The notes under the pieces: generated by a model
What the model saw: only the letters and a program-made list of their open reading frames with translations
Databases searched by the model: none
Told to the model about the DNA's origin: nothing
Shown: one piece after another, positions 1-9,536 of the stretch
Layout of the letters: the number at the start of each line of letters is the position of its first letter
Numbering within the stretch: the stretch's first letter is position 1
Program-made: the position numbers and the translations under genes
NCBI GenBank assembly: GCA_030426245.1
Contig: JAUHYZ010000001.1
Coordinates: 124,001-188,000 of the forward strand
Direction of reading: 5' to 3'
Origin: Alphaproteobacteria bacterium
Lineage (GTDB): Bacteria; Pseudomonadota; Alphaproteobacteria; Sphingomonadales; Sphingomonadaceae
DNA length: 64,000 bases

Positions 1-1206
1 CAGGCTCAGGGGCAGGGCAAGGGTGTTCACTCGAATGTGATCGCTCCTATGCGCCCGGCACTGATCGAAGCTGGCGTGGAACTCAGCGAGAATACGATGA
101 TCACGCGCCTGCTGCTGGATGGAGACAGGGTTGCCGGGGCTTATGCAATAGGCCCGGATGGCGAACCGTTTATCATCCGCGCCAATGCCGTCGTGCTGGC
201 ATCGGGCGGGGTAAACCGCCTCTATTCCATCCTGTGTCTGGAAGTGGTGGAGCATCACAGCCGCACCACGGGTGACAGCTACGCGCTGGCCTTCCATGCG
301 GGCGCGCCGATTATCGATATGGAATTTACCCAGTTCCGCGATTCCCCGCCGGCCGGTCCGATCTATGGGGCGCATTATGTGAACCGCCTGGGCGAACGGA
401 TCATGGAGAAATACGATCCGGAGAACCTTGAATGCGCGCCGCGCTATATGATGGGACGCGCAATCCACACGGAAAATTTCGAAGGCCGTGGCCCCGTGGT
501 CTGGCATGTCGAGGAAGGGCAGATCGCCCGTTCGCGCGCGCCGATCGGGGAAGCGCAGTTCCTTCCCGGCGACACGATAGAGATCACGCTGATGTTCCAG
601 CGGCTGATGGGCGGTGCGCGGATCGATGTGAACGCGGCCACTGCGATAACCGGCCTTTATGCCGCTGGCGAAGCTTCTGGCGGCGTCCATGGGGGTGACC
701 GCATGCAGGGCTGCGGCTTCCTGGAGACGCAGACATTCGGCTTGATCGCCGGGCGCAGCGCAGCGGCCTTTGCCGCAGAGAATGGGCTTGCCGAAATCGA
801 CGCGCAGGCAGTTGCGGCAGAAGAGGCGCGCCTGGCCACGCCTTCGGGCAGCGCCGATCCGGCCAAGATGGTGGAAGATATCCAGAACCTTATGTGGGGT
901 CAGGCCGGCATCGTTTCCAATCGCGAAAAGCTGCTGGATGCGATCGCCAAGCTGCAGGAAATGCGCCGCATCGCTGCTGAGGATATCGACACGTCGGACC
1001 TCGTGGCGGCGGAGGAAGTGCGCAACCTGGCGCTGGCTGCCGAATTGGTGGCGACGGCAAAGCTTACCCGGGAAGAGACCCGCAGCGGACACGGGCGGAC
1101 CGATTTCCCCGATTCGAGCGAAAGCTGGATCAAGCACGTGCAGCTCGCCCGCGGCGCGGACGGTTCGGTGTGCGTCGATACGATCCCCGTGCAGGAGAGC
1201 TTCTAG
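1..1206 (+). CDS. FAD-dependent oxidoreductase, fumarate reductase/succinate dehydrogenase flavoprotein-like (3' part)
   Basis: The reading frame is open from base 1, so the 5' end lies outside the window; about 400 C-terminal residues are present. The family transfers hydride through FAD on dicarboxylate-like or enone substrates. The FAD-binding return segment is visible as a GGVHGGDRMQGCGFLET-like stretch near base 670, corresponding to the GLHGANRLGGNSLLE segment of fumarate reductase and L-aspartate oxidase. The C-terminal helical domain ends in an ETRSGHGRTDFP motif (about base 1078), equivalent to the ESRGAHxRxDFP motif of these enzymes. The His-Gly-Ala-Asn motif is changed to His-Gly-Gly-Asp, so the substrate may not be fumarate or aspartate. 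It converges with the MarR gene on the other strand. Confidence 0.8.
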   Translation, partial: QAQGQGKGVHSNVIAPMRPALIEAGVELSENTMITRLLLDGDRVAGAYAIGPDGEPFIIRANAVVLASGGVNRLYSILCLEVVEHHSRTTGDSYALAFHAGAPIIDMEFTQFRDSPPAGPIYGAHYVNRLGERIMEKYDPENLECAPRYMMGRAIHTENFEGRGPVVWHVEEGQIARSRAPIGEAQFLPGDTIEITLMFQRLMGGARIDVNAATAITGLYAAGEASGGVHGGDRMQGCGFLETQTFGLIAGRSAAAFAAENGLAEIDAQAVAAEEARLATPSGSADPAKMVEDIQNLMWGQAGIVSNREKLLDAIAKLQEMRRIAAEDIDTSDLVAAEEVRNLALAAELVATAKLTREETRSGHGRTDFPDSSESWIKHVQLARGADGSVCVDTIPVQESF

Positions 1207-1246
1207 CGTAACGGAAGCTTGATCACCCTGGCGGGTGCGCAGCCGG

Positions 1247-1864
1247 CTAGCGGGGGTCTGATGAGGAGGGCAGCGCGGCTTCGATCGAGTGCAGCAGCTT
1301 CTGCAGGAACACGTTACCGCGTCTCAGATCCTGCTGGGTCAGCTTCCGCATCAAGGCCTGTTCGATATCCGCCAGCTTCTTCATCGTGTCGAAAGCTAGG
1401 TTGTATCCGTCTTTGGTCAATTCGATCAGCAGTGATCTCTGGTCGCTGGGATGCGATACGCGCCTGATCAGGTTGCGCGTTTCCAGCCGCCGGGCAAGAC
1501 CGGTGAGGCCGCCCGATGTTACGGGCACATACCGTCCGGCAATATCCGTGGGTGATGCGCGGTGAGGTTTTCCGATCCGCAGCAGCGCTGCCAGCAGCCG
1601 GAATTCGTTATCCGATAGTCCGGCCTCTTTCAGAACGATCGCAGTGTTCGCGCGCAACCGGTCATCGATGCGCGCAATCCGGGCGACGATCGCGCGCACA
1701 TCCTGGTCCAAAGTAGGGACGACACCGCGCCATTCCGTGACCAGCCGATCCACAGCGGAATCGAGCAGTTGCATGTGACTGACGGCATGGAGATCGGCCA
1801 GGTTTCTCGTCGGTCCCGGTTCTTCCTCGGCAACCACTTCGCTCTTGGATTCAGGCTTCATCAC
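1247..1864 (-). CDS. MarR family transcriptional regulator
   Basis: A 205-residue protein with a central winged helix-turn-helix. Residues about 105-170 contain LSDNEFRLLAALLR, a TPxDIAxRxxVTSGGLTGLARRLE recognition region and the wing HPSDQRSLLIELTKDG, which matches the MarR DxRxxxxxLTxxG signature. The N-terminal 50 residues are acidic and variable; a later start is possible. MarR proteins are usually ligand-released repressors of nearby catabolic or efflux genes. Here the gene converges with the flavoprotein and is followed upstream by the unrelated tolC operon, so its target is not obvious. Confidence 0.85.
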   Translation of the reverse strand: MMKPESKSEVVAEEEPGPTRNLADLHAVSHMQLLDSAVDRLVTEWRGVVPTLDQDVRAIVARIARIDDRLRANTAIVLKEAGLSDNEFRLLAALLRIGKPHRASPTDIAGRYVPVTSGGLTGLARRLETRNLIRRVSHPSDQRSLLIELTKDGYNLAFDTMKKLADIEQALMRKLTQQDLRRGNVFLQKLLHSIEAALPSSSDPR

Positions 1865-2027
1865 AAATCTTGTCGGCGCGCGTAACTACACGCATTCCCC
1901 TTTCTCGGCCCCACTTGTCCGGCCCGGTGGCCGACGAGTTCCAATTACGGCAGACAATTGGGCAAAGTGCAAGCGGGCGATGGCTTTCTGGCTGCTTCAA
2001 AGTGAGAGATAGGCGGTGACCCGGCCG

Positions 2028-3290
2028 CTACTCTTCCATTCCGGCGACGGCGCGCAGCATATAGGCCGACGTGATCAATTGGCCTTGCGCTCCGGCATAG
2101 GCGGCCTCCGCCTCGATCGCCTCGCGCTGCGCATCCAGCAATGCCAGTTGCGGCTTCGCGCCTGCCTCCACTTCCAGGCCGGTGCCCCGCAGCGCCTCTT
2201 TCGCAGCTTTGCTCCGGGCTTCGGCGGCGGCAAGGACCAGTTTGGCGGTCTGGTGGTTTTCGAAGGCGGTGATGGCAGCCTGCTCGGTCCGCAGCCGGGC
2301 ATCGGCGTAATCCGCTTCGGCCGCCTGCAGTTCCGATGTCGCGGCGCGCGCCTGCGCTCCATTGCGGCCGAAGGAGAAGAAGTTCCATTTCAGCTGGAGC
2401 CCGGCCGAATAGGAATCGGCTGTGTAGCCGGGGAAGAACTGGTCGCGCACACTGGCGGCCTCGGCATATGCGCCCAGCATGGGCAGGCTTTCCGCGCGGG
2501 CCGCCTGGCGCTTGCCGCGTGCGGCCTCCACCATTTGTTCGGCAGCGAGCAATTGCGGGTTGCTCTGCAAGGCCATGGCCATCGCTTCATCCCGTGTTGC
2601 AGGCACGAGCGGCGCAGCCGGTAGGCTCTCATCCAGAGCGACTTCGATCCCCGAGAGCGATCGCAATTGCGCCATGGCAGTGGCGAGATTGCCATTGGCC
2701 CCGGCATAGCCTGCTTCGGCCTCTGCAAGGCGGGCCTTGGCCTGGGCGATTTCCGTGGAGGTGGCATCGCCTACTTCGAATTTCAGATTGGTCTGGCGCA
2801 GCATTTCCTCCAGCGATCGGCGCAGAAGGTCATAGCTTTGCACCAGCCGTCTTGCGGCGACTGCGGAGGAATAGGCTTGTGCAACTTCGACGCGCAAATT
2901 CAGCCGCGTCTGCCGGGCCGTCAATTCGGCTGCCTTCGATCCGCTTCTGGCCTGCTGGATGCCGCCGCCGATCCGCCCGAATGTGAGGAGCGGCATTTCC
3001 GCCGTCACTTGCCCGACACGCGGCGTCACATTGTCGGCCGTGAGTCCGAAAAAGCCTTTCGGATCAATATGACCGGCGCCGATCTGGCCCTGGGCTGTGA
3101 AGTCTGGAAGGCGCTGCGCCTGCGCATAGTCGACTTGCGCGGCAGCGGCGTCCGCGCGGGCCTGCGCACCCTCGATGGCTGGGGAATGCGCCAGCGCGAT
3201 ATCGGTCACTTCCTCAAGCGTCTGGGCACCGGCCTGGCTGAGGGGGAGGACCAGGCCGGCGCCCAGGAGGATGAGGCTGCGAAGCTGCAT
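2028..3290 (-). CDS. TolC family outer membrane efflux protein
   Basis: A 420-residue outer-membrane channel. It starts with a Sec signal peptide (MQLRSLILLGAGLVLPLSQ..AQT), then has two long alpha-helical repeat halves with the TolC/OEP pattern, including the QARxxxxAAELTARQTRLNLRVEVAQAY region near residue 135. The start at 3290 follows an AAGGAC ribosome site and gives a clean signal peptide; an upstream in-frame start would overlap the preceding gene. It is the last gene of a leftward operon (SQR, DUF2892, TolC). The matching RND adaptor and pump are in the divergent operon, so the two operons together encode a full tripartite efflux system. Confidence 0.88.
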   Translation of the reverse strand: MQLRSLILLGAGLVLPLSQAGAQTLEEVTDIALAHSPAIEGAQARADAAAAQVDYAQAQRLPDFTAQGQIGAGHIDPKGFFGLTADNVTPRVGQVTAEMPLLTFGRIGGGIQQARSGSKAAELTARQTRLNLRVEVAQAYSSAVAARRLVQSYDLLRRSLEEMLRQTNLKFEVGDATSTEIAQAKARLAEAEAGYAGANGNLATAMAQLRSLSGIEVALDESLPAAPLVPATRDEAMAMALQSNPQLLAAEQMVEAARGKRQAARAESLPMLGAYAEAASVRDQFFPGYTADSYSAGLQLKWNFFSFGRNGAQARAATSELQAAEADYADARLRTEQAAITAFENHQTAKLVLAAAEARSKAAKEALRGTGLEVEAGAKPQLALLDAQREAIEAEAAYAGAQGQLITSAYMLRAVAGMEE

Positions 3291-3298
3291 GGCGTCCT

Positions 3299-3502
3299 TC
3301 AATCGAATGCGGTGCCGCTGCGCACGCCCAGCTTCTTGAAGATCATGGCTGCCGGGCAGAAGCCGGTGATGCTCGCCTGCAGCATGTTGAGCCCGGCAAA
3401 GACGGTCAGCGCGATCCAATAGGGATGGACCGTGACCGACAGGATGGCGCTGACGAGCACGACAACACCGGCAAAGGCGAGAACGGAACGGTCGAGATTC
3501 AT
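3299..3502 (-). CDS. DUF2892 family small inner-membrane protein
   Basis: A 67-residue protein with two hydrophobic segments (residues about 7-26 and 31-48) and the C-terminal GFCPAAMIFKKLG motif of the DUF2892/YgaP-membrane family. Members are often fused or adjacent to rhodanese domains and sulfur-handling enzymes; the conserved Cys lies in GFCPA. The start at 3502 has a GAGGAG ribosome site; a longer open frame exists but has a non-membrane N-terminus. It sits between the sulfide:quinone oxidoreductase and tolC genes, which fits a role in sulfane-sulfur handling. Confidence 0.82.
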   Translation of the reverse strand: MNLDRSVLAFAGVVVLVSAILSVTVHPYWIALTVFAGLNMLQASITGFCPAAMIFKKLGVRSGTAFD

Positions 3503-3577
3503 GAGACCAGTCTCCTCTTCAGCCTCATTCGGAAAAGTGGGAACCGGTTTTCCGATGGAATGAGGCGTATTCATTAA

Positions 3578-4861
3578 TCAGTCGAAGCGCAGCTTCTTGA
3601 TCCCCAGAGTGTGCAAAGCGAGCTTTTCGTAGAATGGCTCGCTCTCACCCTTGCGGATCTTGCGCAGGAAGTATTTCTCGAACCCGATCTTCGCAAGATG
3701 AACCCACTTGCCTTCGGAAGCCCAGTTGGTGTTGCGCGGCGGGATCTGCGGCTTGGCCACGAAGGCTACGCCGCTGTCGCCGAAATCGGCCAGGCAGATC
3801 GCGTTCCAGGTCGCTTCATGGGTGGGTTCTTCCCCGGCGATCACTTCCTTCAGATTATGCGCGATCGCGGTGGTCATGCTTTCGATCATGAAACCGGTCT
3901 TGGGCACGCCCACGGGCAGTGGCGTGGGGCCGACCGGCGGGATCGCTATGCACACGCCCAGGCCGAAGATGTTGGGATATTTGGGATTGCGCTGGTGCTT
4001 GTCCGTGATCACGAAGCCGCGCGGATTGACCAGGCCTTCCAGCCCCATCAGCGCTTCGACGCCGCGGAAGGCCGGCAGCATCATCGCCCAGCCGAAATCC
4101 AGATCGTGGGCCTTCTTGTCGTTGCCCTCTTCATCGACTTCGACAACGTGGCAAACACCATCTTCCACGCTGGAGACCTTGGCATTGGTGATCCACTTGA
4201 TGTGCCTGTCGCGCATTTCGCTTTCCAGCAGGCCCTTGGTATCGCCCACGCCGTCCAGCCCCAGATGGCCGATATAGGGTTCGGGCGTGATAAAGGTCAT
4301 CGGCACCTTGTCGCGGATCTTGCGCCGCTTGAGCTCGGTGTCCAGGATCATCGCCATTTCATAGGCCGGGCCGTAACAACTCGCGCCCTGCACGGCTCCC
4401 ACCACGATTGGCTGCGGATTCGCGCATAATTCCTCGAATTTATCGTGCGCCTCTTTCGCGTGGTGCGTCATGCAAACGCTTTGGGTGAAACCCTCGGGTC
4501 CGAAGCCTTCGATCTCGTCGAAAGCGAGCTCGGGGCCGGTGGCGATCACCAGATAGTCGTAGTCTAAGGTCTCGCCGTCATTCAGTTCGATTCGGTTTTG
4601 TTCGGGGAGCACTTTTTTGGCCCCCACGCCGGTAAAGGCGATGTCGCGTTTGGCCATGACGGGGGGCAGATGCACGCGGATCGACTCGGGCTCTCGCCAG
4701 CCGACCGCCACCCACGGATTGGACGGTGCGAACCAATAGTCGTCGCCTTTGTTGACGACCGTGATGCGCGCCGATTTTCCCAGAGATTCGCGGATTTCAT
4801 AAGCGGCAATCGTACCGCCCAAGCCCGCTCCCAATACGACGATATGCGGCTCTTGCGACAT
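3578..4861 (-). CDS. sqr: Sulfide:quinone oxidoreductase
   Basis: A 427-residue membrane-associated flavoprotein that oxidises sulfide to sulfane sulfur and passes electrons to quinone. The N-terminal FAD fold GAGLGGTIAAYE is at residues 11-22. The three redox cysteines expected for this family are present in family context: Cys130 (QSVCMTHH), Cys162 (GASCYGPAYE) and Cys356 (WNAICLADFGD), very close to the numbering of the Acidithiobacillus enzyme. The C-terminus carries the amphipathic WVHLAKIGFEKYFLRKI quinone-side segment. The gene is first in a leftward operon with DUF2892 and tolC and shares a divergent regulatory region with a rhodanese gene. Confidence 0.92.
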   Translation of the reverse strand: MSQEPHIVVLGAGLGGTIAAYEIRESLGKSARITVVNKGDDYWFAPSNPWVAVGWREPESIRVHLPPVMAKRDIAFTGVGAKKVLPEQNRIELNDGETLDYDYLVIATGPELAFDEIEGFGPEGFTQSVCMTHHAKEAHDKFEELCANPQPIVVGAVQGASCYGPAYEMAMILDTELKRRKIRDKVPMTFITPEPYIGHLGLDGVGDTKGLLESEMRDRHIKWITNAKVSSVEDGVCHVVEVDEEGNDKKAHDLDFGWAMMLPAFRGVEALMGLEGLVNPRGFVITDKHQRNPKYPNIFGLGVCIAIPPVGPTPLPVGVPKTGFMIESMTTAIAHNLKEVIAGEEPTHEATWNAICLADFGDSGVAFVAKPQIPPRNTNWASEGKWVHLAKIGFEKYFLRKIRKGESEPFYEKLALHTLGIKKLRFD

Positions 4862-4883
4862 GTTCAGCCTCTCCTTGTCTGTG

Positions 4884-4917
4884 CTTGCATATATGATTAA
4901 ATGCGCATATAAGCAAG
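4884..4917. promoter_or_regulatory. 34-bp inverted repeat, likely ArsR-type operator over divergent promoters
   Basis: Arms CTTGCATATATG (4884-4895) and CATATAAGCAAG (4906-4917) match at 11 of 12 positions as an inverted repeat with a 10-bp spacer. It lies in the 85-bp gap between sqr and the rhodanese gene. TTGCAT (4886-4891) and TATAAG (4908-4913), 16 bp apart, can serve as -35 and -10 for the rhodanese operon, so a bound repressor would occlude the promoter; the mirror sequence can serve sqr. AT-rich dyads of this kind are typical ArsR/BigR sites, and an ArsR gene closes the rightward operon. Confidence 0.72.
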
Positions 4918-4946
4918 TTGTAATTTACAGATTGAGGAGTTGAATC

Positions 4947-5279
4947 ATGGGTCTGTTCGGCAAGTCCGATCATAAGGAGATCAACGTCACCGAACTCAAG
5001 GCGATGATCGATGCGGGCAAAGCCCTGGTGGTCGATGTGCGCGAGGATGACGAGTTTGCGCAGGGTCATATTCCGGGCGCGTTCAACCTGCCGCTTTCCA
5101 CCTTCACGCCGGACAAGCTCCCCGATGCAGGGGGCAGGCAGCTTGTGCTCAATTGCCTTGGCGGCAAACGCTCTGGCATGGCACTCGACAAATGTTCCAA
5201 GGCGCAATCGGCTGTCGACACGCATCTGAAGGGCGGTTTCGGAGCATGGGCGGAGGCCGGGCTTCCGGTCGAGCAATAG
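4947..5279 (+). CDS. Rhodanese-like sulfurtransferase
   Basis: A 110-residue single rhodanese domain, cytoplasmic, that accepts sulfane sulfur on an active-site cysteine. It contains the VDVREDDEFAQGHIPGAFNLPL entry motif (residues about 29-50) and the catalytic loop Cys70-LGGKRS, where the cysteine is followed by the usual basic/serine residues. A GAGGAG ribosome site precedes the ATG. It is first in a rightward operon with an RND adaptor, RND pump and ArsR regulator, divergent from sqr. It likely takes persulfide produced by the quinone oxidoreductase. Confidence 0.9.
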   Translation: MGLFGKSDHKEINVTELKAMIDAGKALVVDVREDDEFAQGHIPGAFNLPLSTFTPDKLPDAGGRQLVLNCLGGKRSGMALDKCSKAQSAVDTHLKGGFGAWAEAGLPVEQ

Positions 5280-5304
5280 GCAATCGAGTGCCGGGGGCGA
5301 GAGG

Positions 5305-6291
5305 ATGAGCATCAGGCAATTTCTGTTCGGGATGGCAGCGGCGATTCTGCCGCTGGCCTTAGGGGCGTGCGGCGGCAATGGCGAAGCCGCAGGCGAAGCG
5401 CCGGTAAAGGCCGAAGGGGTACGTTTCACCGTTGAACTGGCCAACACGCTGGACTGGAAGGATGTGAGTGCCGAGATCGCAACCGTCGATCAGGCTCAGG
5501 TGCTTGCGCGGATTCCCGGTATTCTGACTTCTCTCACCGTCAAGGAAGGCGATCTTGTCGGCAAGGGGCAAGTAATCGGCCGCATCGTCGACAGCCAGCT
5601 GGGCTATCAGGAGGCTGCCATGCGCGCGCAGGCGGTTCAGGCCAAGGCCGAGCTGGAACGCGCCCAGTTCCTCTATGACAATGGCGTCTATTCCAAGGCG
5701 CGCCTGGAACAGGCGCGGGCAGCGGCCGATGCGGCAAAGGCGCAGCAGAATGCGGTCCGGGCCGTGTCAGGGCAGGGCGCGCTGATTGCTCCGGCTTCGG
5801 GACGCGTGCTGACTGCGGACGTTCCCGCAGGATCGCCTGTGGCGCCGGGCATGCCTGTCGTTACGATTACTGCCGGGGCCACTGTGCTGAAACTGGAACT
5901 GCCTGAATCTCTCGCCGCCACAGTCCAGCGCGGTTCGCAAGTCACGGCGGAAATGCCGGGAGTGGGCGATGCAAAAGGCAGAATCACCAAACTCTATCCG
6001 GCGGTCAGGGGCGGGCAGGTGCGTGCCGATGCTGTACTGCCCGGGCTCGACAACGCCCTGATAGGCCGCCGCATCGCGGTGCAAGTGGCGGCCGGCGAGC
6101 GCAAGGCGATGCTGGTGCCCGAAAGCTATGTCACCACGGCCTATGGCATCGACACGGTTCTGGTCGTGGATGATGACGGCGCTGCCGCCAGCGTGCCCGT
6201 GCAGACTGCCCCGAGCGGCGAAGAAGGCATGCTGGAGGTTCTTTCGGGCCTTTCGGCGGGTGACGTGCTGGTCAAGAAGGCCGAAAAATGA
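5305..6291 (+). CDS. RND efflux periplasmic adaptor subunit (lipoprotein)
   Basis: A 328-residue membrane-fusion protein. The N-terminus is a lipoprotein signal with lipobox Leu19-Gly-Ala-Cys22. A biotinyl-lipoyl half-motif near residues 70-100 (LTVKEGDLVGKGQVIGRI), a helical hairpin of Ala/Gln-rich sequence (about 100-150) and a second lipoyl half (IAPASGRVLTADVPAGSPV) follow, then beta-barrel and membrane-proximal domains. It connects the RND pump to TolC. Its stop overlaps the pump start by ATGA, so the two are translationally coupled. Confidence 0.9.
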   Translation: MSIRQFLFGMAAAILPLALGACGGNGEAAGEAPVKAEGVRFTVELANTLDWKDVSAEIATVDQAQVLARIPGILTSLTVKEGDLVGKGQVIGRIVDSQLGYQEAAMRAQAVQAKAELERAQFLYDNGVYSKARLEQARAAADAAKAQQNAVRAVSGQGALIAPASGRVLTADVPAGSPVAPGMPVVTITAGATVLKLELPESLAATVQRGSQVTAEMPGVGDAKGRITKLYPAVRGGQVRADAVLPGLDNALIGRRIAVQVAAGERKAMLVPESYVTTAYGIDTVLVVDDDGAAASVPVQTAPSGEEGMLEVLSGLSAGDVLVKKAEK

Positions 6292-9200
6292 GCGCCGCGT
6301 CTCTCGGGATCTCCGGGCGGATAACAAAGGCGACCATCAACTCGCCATTGACGCCGCTCATGCTGCTCGCTGCCATTCTAGTGGGCATCATTGCCACCAT
6401 GACCATCCCGCGCGAGGAAGAGCCGCAGATTTCCGTCCCCATGGTGGATATTCGCGTGGCAGCGCCCGGTCTGTCCGCCGGCGACGCGGTCGAGGTGGTC
6501 GGCAAGCCGCTGGAGACTATCGTCAAGAGCGTGGACGGGGTGGAGCATGTCTACACCCAGGCCGAAGACAATGGCGTGATGGTGACGGCGCGCTTCCTGG
6601 TCGGCAGCGACCCTGAAGATGCCGCCACGCGGATCGACGAAAAACTGGGTGCCAACATGGACCGGATCCCCACCGGTATCCCGCCGCCGCATGTGACAGT
6701 GCGGGGGATCAACGACGTTCCGATCGTGGTGCTCACGCTTTCTCCCAAGCCCAACGCGCCGGGCGCCTGGAACGAACAGATCCTGCATGAAATCGCGGGC
6801 CGCCTGCGCACGGAAGTGGCCAAGGTGGAAGATGTCGGCCTTACCTTCATCGTCGGCGGTCAACAGCAGGCAGTCCGGATCGCACCCGATCCGGCCAAGC
6901 TGGCGCTCCACAATGTGCCGCTGGGCAGTCTGCTGGATGCGGCCAGCCAGGCCAATCGAGCCTTTCCCGCAGGAACGGTGCGCGAAAGCGGACAGACGGC
7001 AACTGTCGTCGCGGGACAGGCGCTCACCGGGGCGCAGGAAGTCGGCAATCTGCAGGTTCGCGCGGTGGATGGATCGCCCGTTTACATGCGTGATGTCGCA
7101 ACGGTTGAAGAAGCGCCGCTGCAAGACCAGCAGCATGTCTGGCGCTGGGCGAAATACGAAAACGGGCAGGGAGCGGGCGAATGGAACCGTACGCCGGCGG
7201 TCAGCCTTGCAGTGGCCAAGCGGGCGGGTGCCAATGCCGTGACCGTTTCGGAACATATCGTGGAGAAGGTCGAAGAGCTGGAAGGCTCGCTCATCCCCGC
7301 CGGGCTCGATGTCACTGTCACGCGCAATTACGGGGAAACTGCAGACGAAAAGGCCAATGAGCTGCTCTTTCATCTCGCTCTGGCGACCATATCCATCGTG
7401 ATCCTGATCGGTTTCGCGATCGGCTGGCGGGAAGCAGGCGTGACGGCTATCGTTATTCCCACCACGATCCTGCTGACGATGTTCGCGTCCAATATCATGG
7501 GTTTCACGATCAACCGCGTCAGCCTGTTCGCGCTGATCTTTTCGATCGGCATTCTGGTCGACGATGCGATTGTGATGATCGAGAATATCGCGCGCCATTG
7601 GGCCATGGGCGATGACAGGCCCCGTGTTCAGGCCGCGGTTGAAGCCGTGGCCGAGGTGGGCAACCCGACTATCGTGGCCACCATGACCGTGGTCGCGGCG
7701 CTGCTTCCCATGCTGTTCGTTTCCGGACTCATGGGCCCCTATATGGCGCCGATCCCCATCAACGCTTCGGCAGCGATGATCTTCAGCTTCTTCGTCGCGG
7801 TAATCATCGCGCCCTGGCTGATGATCCGCTTCGCTCGCAATGCACTGGTCAGCGGGCATGAGCATGAAGACACGCATGGCGGCAAGCTTGGCCAGCTTTA
7901 TGCCAAGATTGCCCGCAAGGTGATCGCCGACAAGAGAAGCGCCTGGCGCTTTTTGATCGGTGTGGGCGTGGCAACGCTGGTCGCCTGCTCCATGTTCTAT
8001 TTCAAAGCCGTGACGGTGAAGCTGCTGCCCTTCGACAACAAGTCGGAGATCCAGCTTGTGCTCGATATGCCCGAAGGCACCAGCCTGGAACGGACGGCCC
8101 GCATGCTGGACGAGGCTGCGGCCGTGGCTCGCAAAGTGCCGGAAGTGACCAGCATGGAAGCCTATGCCGGCACATCGGCGCCGTTCAATTTCAACGGGCT
8201 TGTGCGCCATTACTTCCTGCGTGCGCAGCCTGAAATGGGCGATGTGATGATCACGCTCTTGCCCAAGGGGGATCGGTCCCGAGCCAGCCACGACGTCGCG
8301 GTGGACCTGCGCGATCGGCTCGCCCAGCAGCTGGATCTGCCGGGTGGCGGGGTCATAAAGGTGGTCGAGACCCCGCCTGGACCGCCGGTGCTGGCAACGC
8401 TTCTCGCCGAAATCTACGGGCCCGATGAACAGACCCGCAGAGCCGTGGCCATGAAGGTGGAAGAGCTGTTCAAAAGCGTGCCATTCATCGTCGACGTGGA
8501 CAACAGTTATGGGGAAGGGCGGCCGCAATTGCGGCTCGTGCCGGACCGCGCAAAGCTCGATCACTATGGCTTGTCCGAAAGGCAGGTGTTCGATTCCATC
8601 GGCGCCTTAATGGGCAAACAGACCGTCGGCTATGCGCCGCAGGGCAAGGGCCGCGATCCTCTGCCTATCCATGTCGCACTCGATCAGTCTGAGCGGGCCT
8701 GGTCGGCCAGCCTGGCAGCAACGCCAGTGGCAGTGACCAGTTCGGCGGGCTATCCGCAGCTGATCCGGTTGGGCGAACTGGTCGATGCCCGTATGGAACG
8801 CGGCGAGCCCACAATCTTCCGGCGTGACGGACGCGGCGCGGCGATGGTCCAGGCGGAGCTCGCCGGACGCTACGAAGCGCCGATATACGGCATGCTGGCC
8901 GTGCAGGATGCGATTGACGGTTTCGACTGGGCCGCTGCAGGCTTGCCGAAGCCCGAGATTGCCTTGAACGGCCAGCCGACGGATGAAAGCCATCCCACGC
9001 TGCTGTGGGACGGTGAATGGGAGATCACATGGGTCACCTTCCGCGACATGGGCGCGGCCTTCATGGTCGCTCTGCTGGGCATTTATGTGCTGGTTGTGGC
9101 GCAGTTCGGCAACTTCAAGATACCGCTGGTGATTCTCACGCCGATCCCGCTTACGCTGATCGGCATCGTGATCGGACATATGTTGTTCGGCGCGCCGTTC

Positions 9201-9536
9201 ACGGCCACCAGCATGATTGGCTTCATCGCGCTCGCTGGCATTATCGTTAGAAACTCGATCCTTCTGGTCGATTTCATCCGCCATGCACGCGCTCCGGACA
9301 AAAGCCTGCGCGATACGCTGCTGGAAGCTGGTACGATCCGCTTCAAGCCGATCGCACTAACGGCCGCGGCGGCAATGATCGGCGCTGCCGTGATCCTGAC
9401 CGATCCGATCTTCCAGGGTTTAGCGATTTCGTTGCTGTTCGGCCTTGCTTCCTCAACCGCGCTAACGGTTCTGGTCATCCCCGCCATCTATGTCGTGCTG
9501 CGCGATGATGGGCGGCCCCTGGCGGACAATTCATGA
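6288..9536 (+). CDS. RND efflux transporter permease
   Basis: A 1082-residue AcrB-like inner-membrane antiporter. TM1 is followed by the porter-domain entry REEEPQISVPMVDI (about residue 44). TM4 carries the proton-relay acidic pair Asp425-Asp426 in GILVDDAIVMIENIARH. Two repeats of a TM helix plus large periplasmic loop are visible, and the C-terminal half ends in the usual TM bundle (FIALAGIIVRNSILLVDFIRHA). The gene overlaps the adaptor and the ArsR gene by 4 bp on each side. Its substrate is unknown; linkage to sqr and rhodanese suggests a sulfur-containing or sulfide-induced compound. Confidence 0.92.
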   Translation: MSAASLGISGRITKATINSPLTPLMLLAAILVGIIATMTIPREEEPQISVPMVDIRVAAPGLSAGDAVEVVGKPLETIVKSVDGVEHVYTQAEDNGVMVTARFLVGSDPEDAATRIDEKLGANMDRIPTGIPPPHVTVRGINDVPIVVLTLSPKPNAPGAWNEQILHEIAGRLRTEVAKVEDVGLTFIVGGQQQAVRIAPDPAKLALHNVPLGSLLDAASQANRAFPAGTVRESGQTATVVAGQALTGAQEVGNLQVRAVDGSPVYMRDVATVEEAPLQDQQHVWRWAKYENGQGAGEWNRTPAVSLAVAKRAGANAVTVSEHIVEKVEELEGSLIPAGLDVTVTRNYGETADEKANELLFHLALATISIVILIGFAIGWREAGVTAIVIPTTILLTMFASNIMGFTINRVSLFALIFSIGILVDDAIVMIENIARHWAMGDDRPRVQAAVEAVAEVGNPTIVATMTVVAALLPMLFVSGLMGPYMAPIPINASAAMIFSFFVAVIIAPWLMIRFARNALVSGHEHEDTHGGKLGQLYAKIARKVIADKRSAWRFLIGVGVATLVACSMFYFKAVTVKLLPFDNKSEIQLVLDMPEGTSLERTARMLDEAAAVARKVPEVTSMEAYAGTSAPFNFNGLVRHYFLRAQPEMGDVMITLLPKGDRSRASHDVAVDLRDRLAQQLDLPGGGVIKVVETPPGPPVLATLLAEIYGPDEQTRRAVAMKVEELFKSVPFIVDVDNSYGEGRPQLRLVPDRAKLDHYGLSERQVFDSIGALMGKQTVGYAPQGKGRDPLPIHVALDQSERAWSASLAATPVAVTSSAGYPQLIRLGELVDARMERGEPTIFRRDGRGAAMVQAELAGRYEAPIYGMLAVQDAIDGFDWAAAGLPKPEIALNGQPTDESHPTLLWDGEWEITWVTFRDMGAAFMVALLGIYVLVVAQFGNFKIPLVILTPIPLTLIGIVIGHMLFGAPFTATSMIGFIALAGIIVRNSILLVDFIRHARAPDKSLRDTLLEAGTIRFKPIALTAAAAMIGAAVILTDPIFQGLAISLLFGLASSTALTVLVIPAIYVVLRDDGRPLADNS

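Noticed and set aside
6378-8564. A 728-codon open frame antisense to the RND pump
   Set aside because: It mirrors the codon bias of the sense gene and has no recognisable domain; His/Asp/Arg-rich composition is typical of such shadows.
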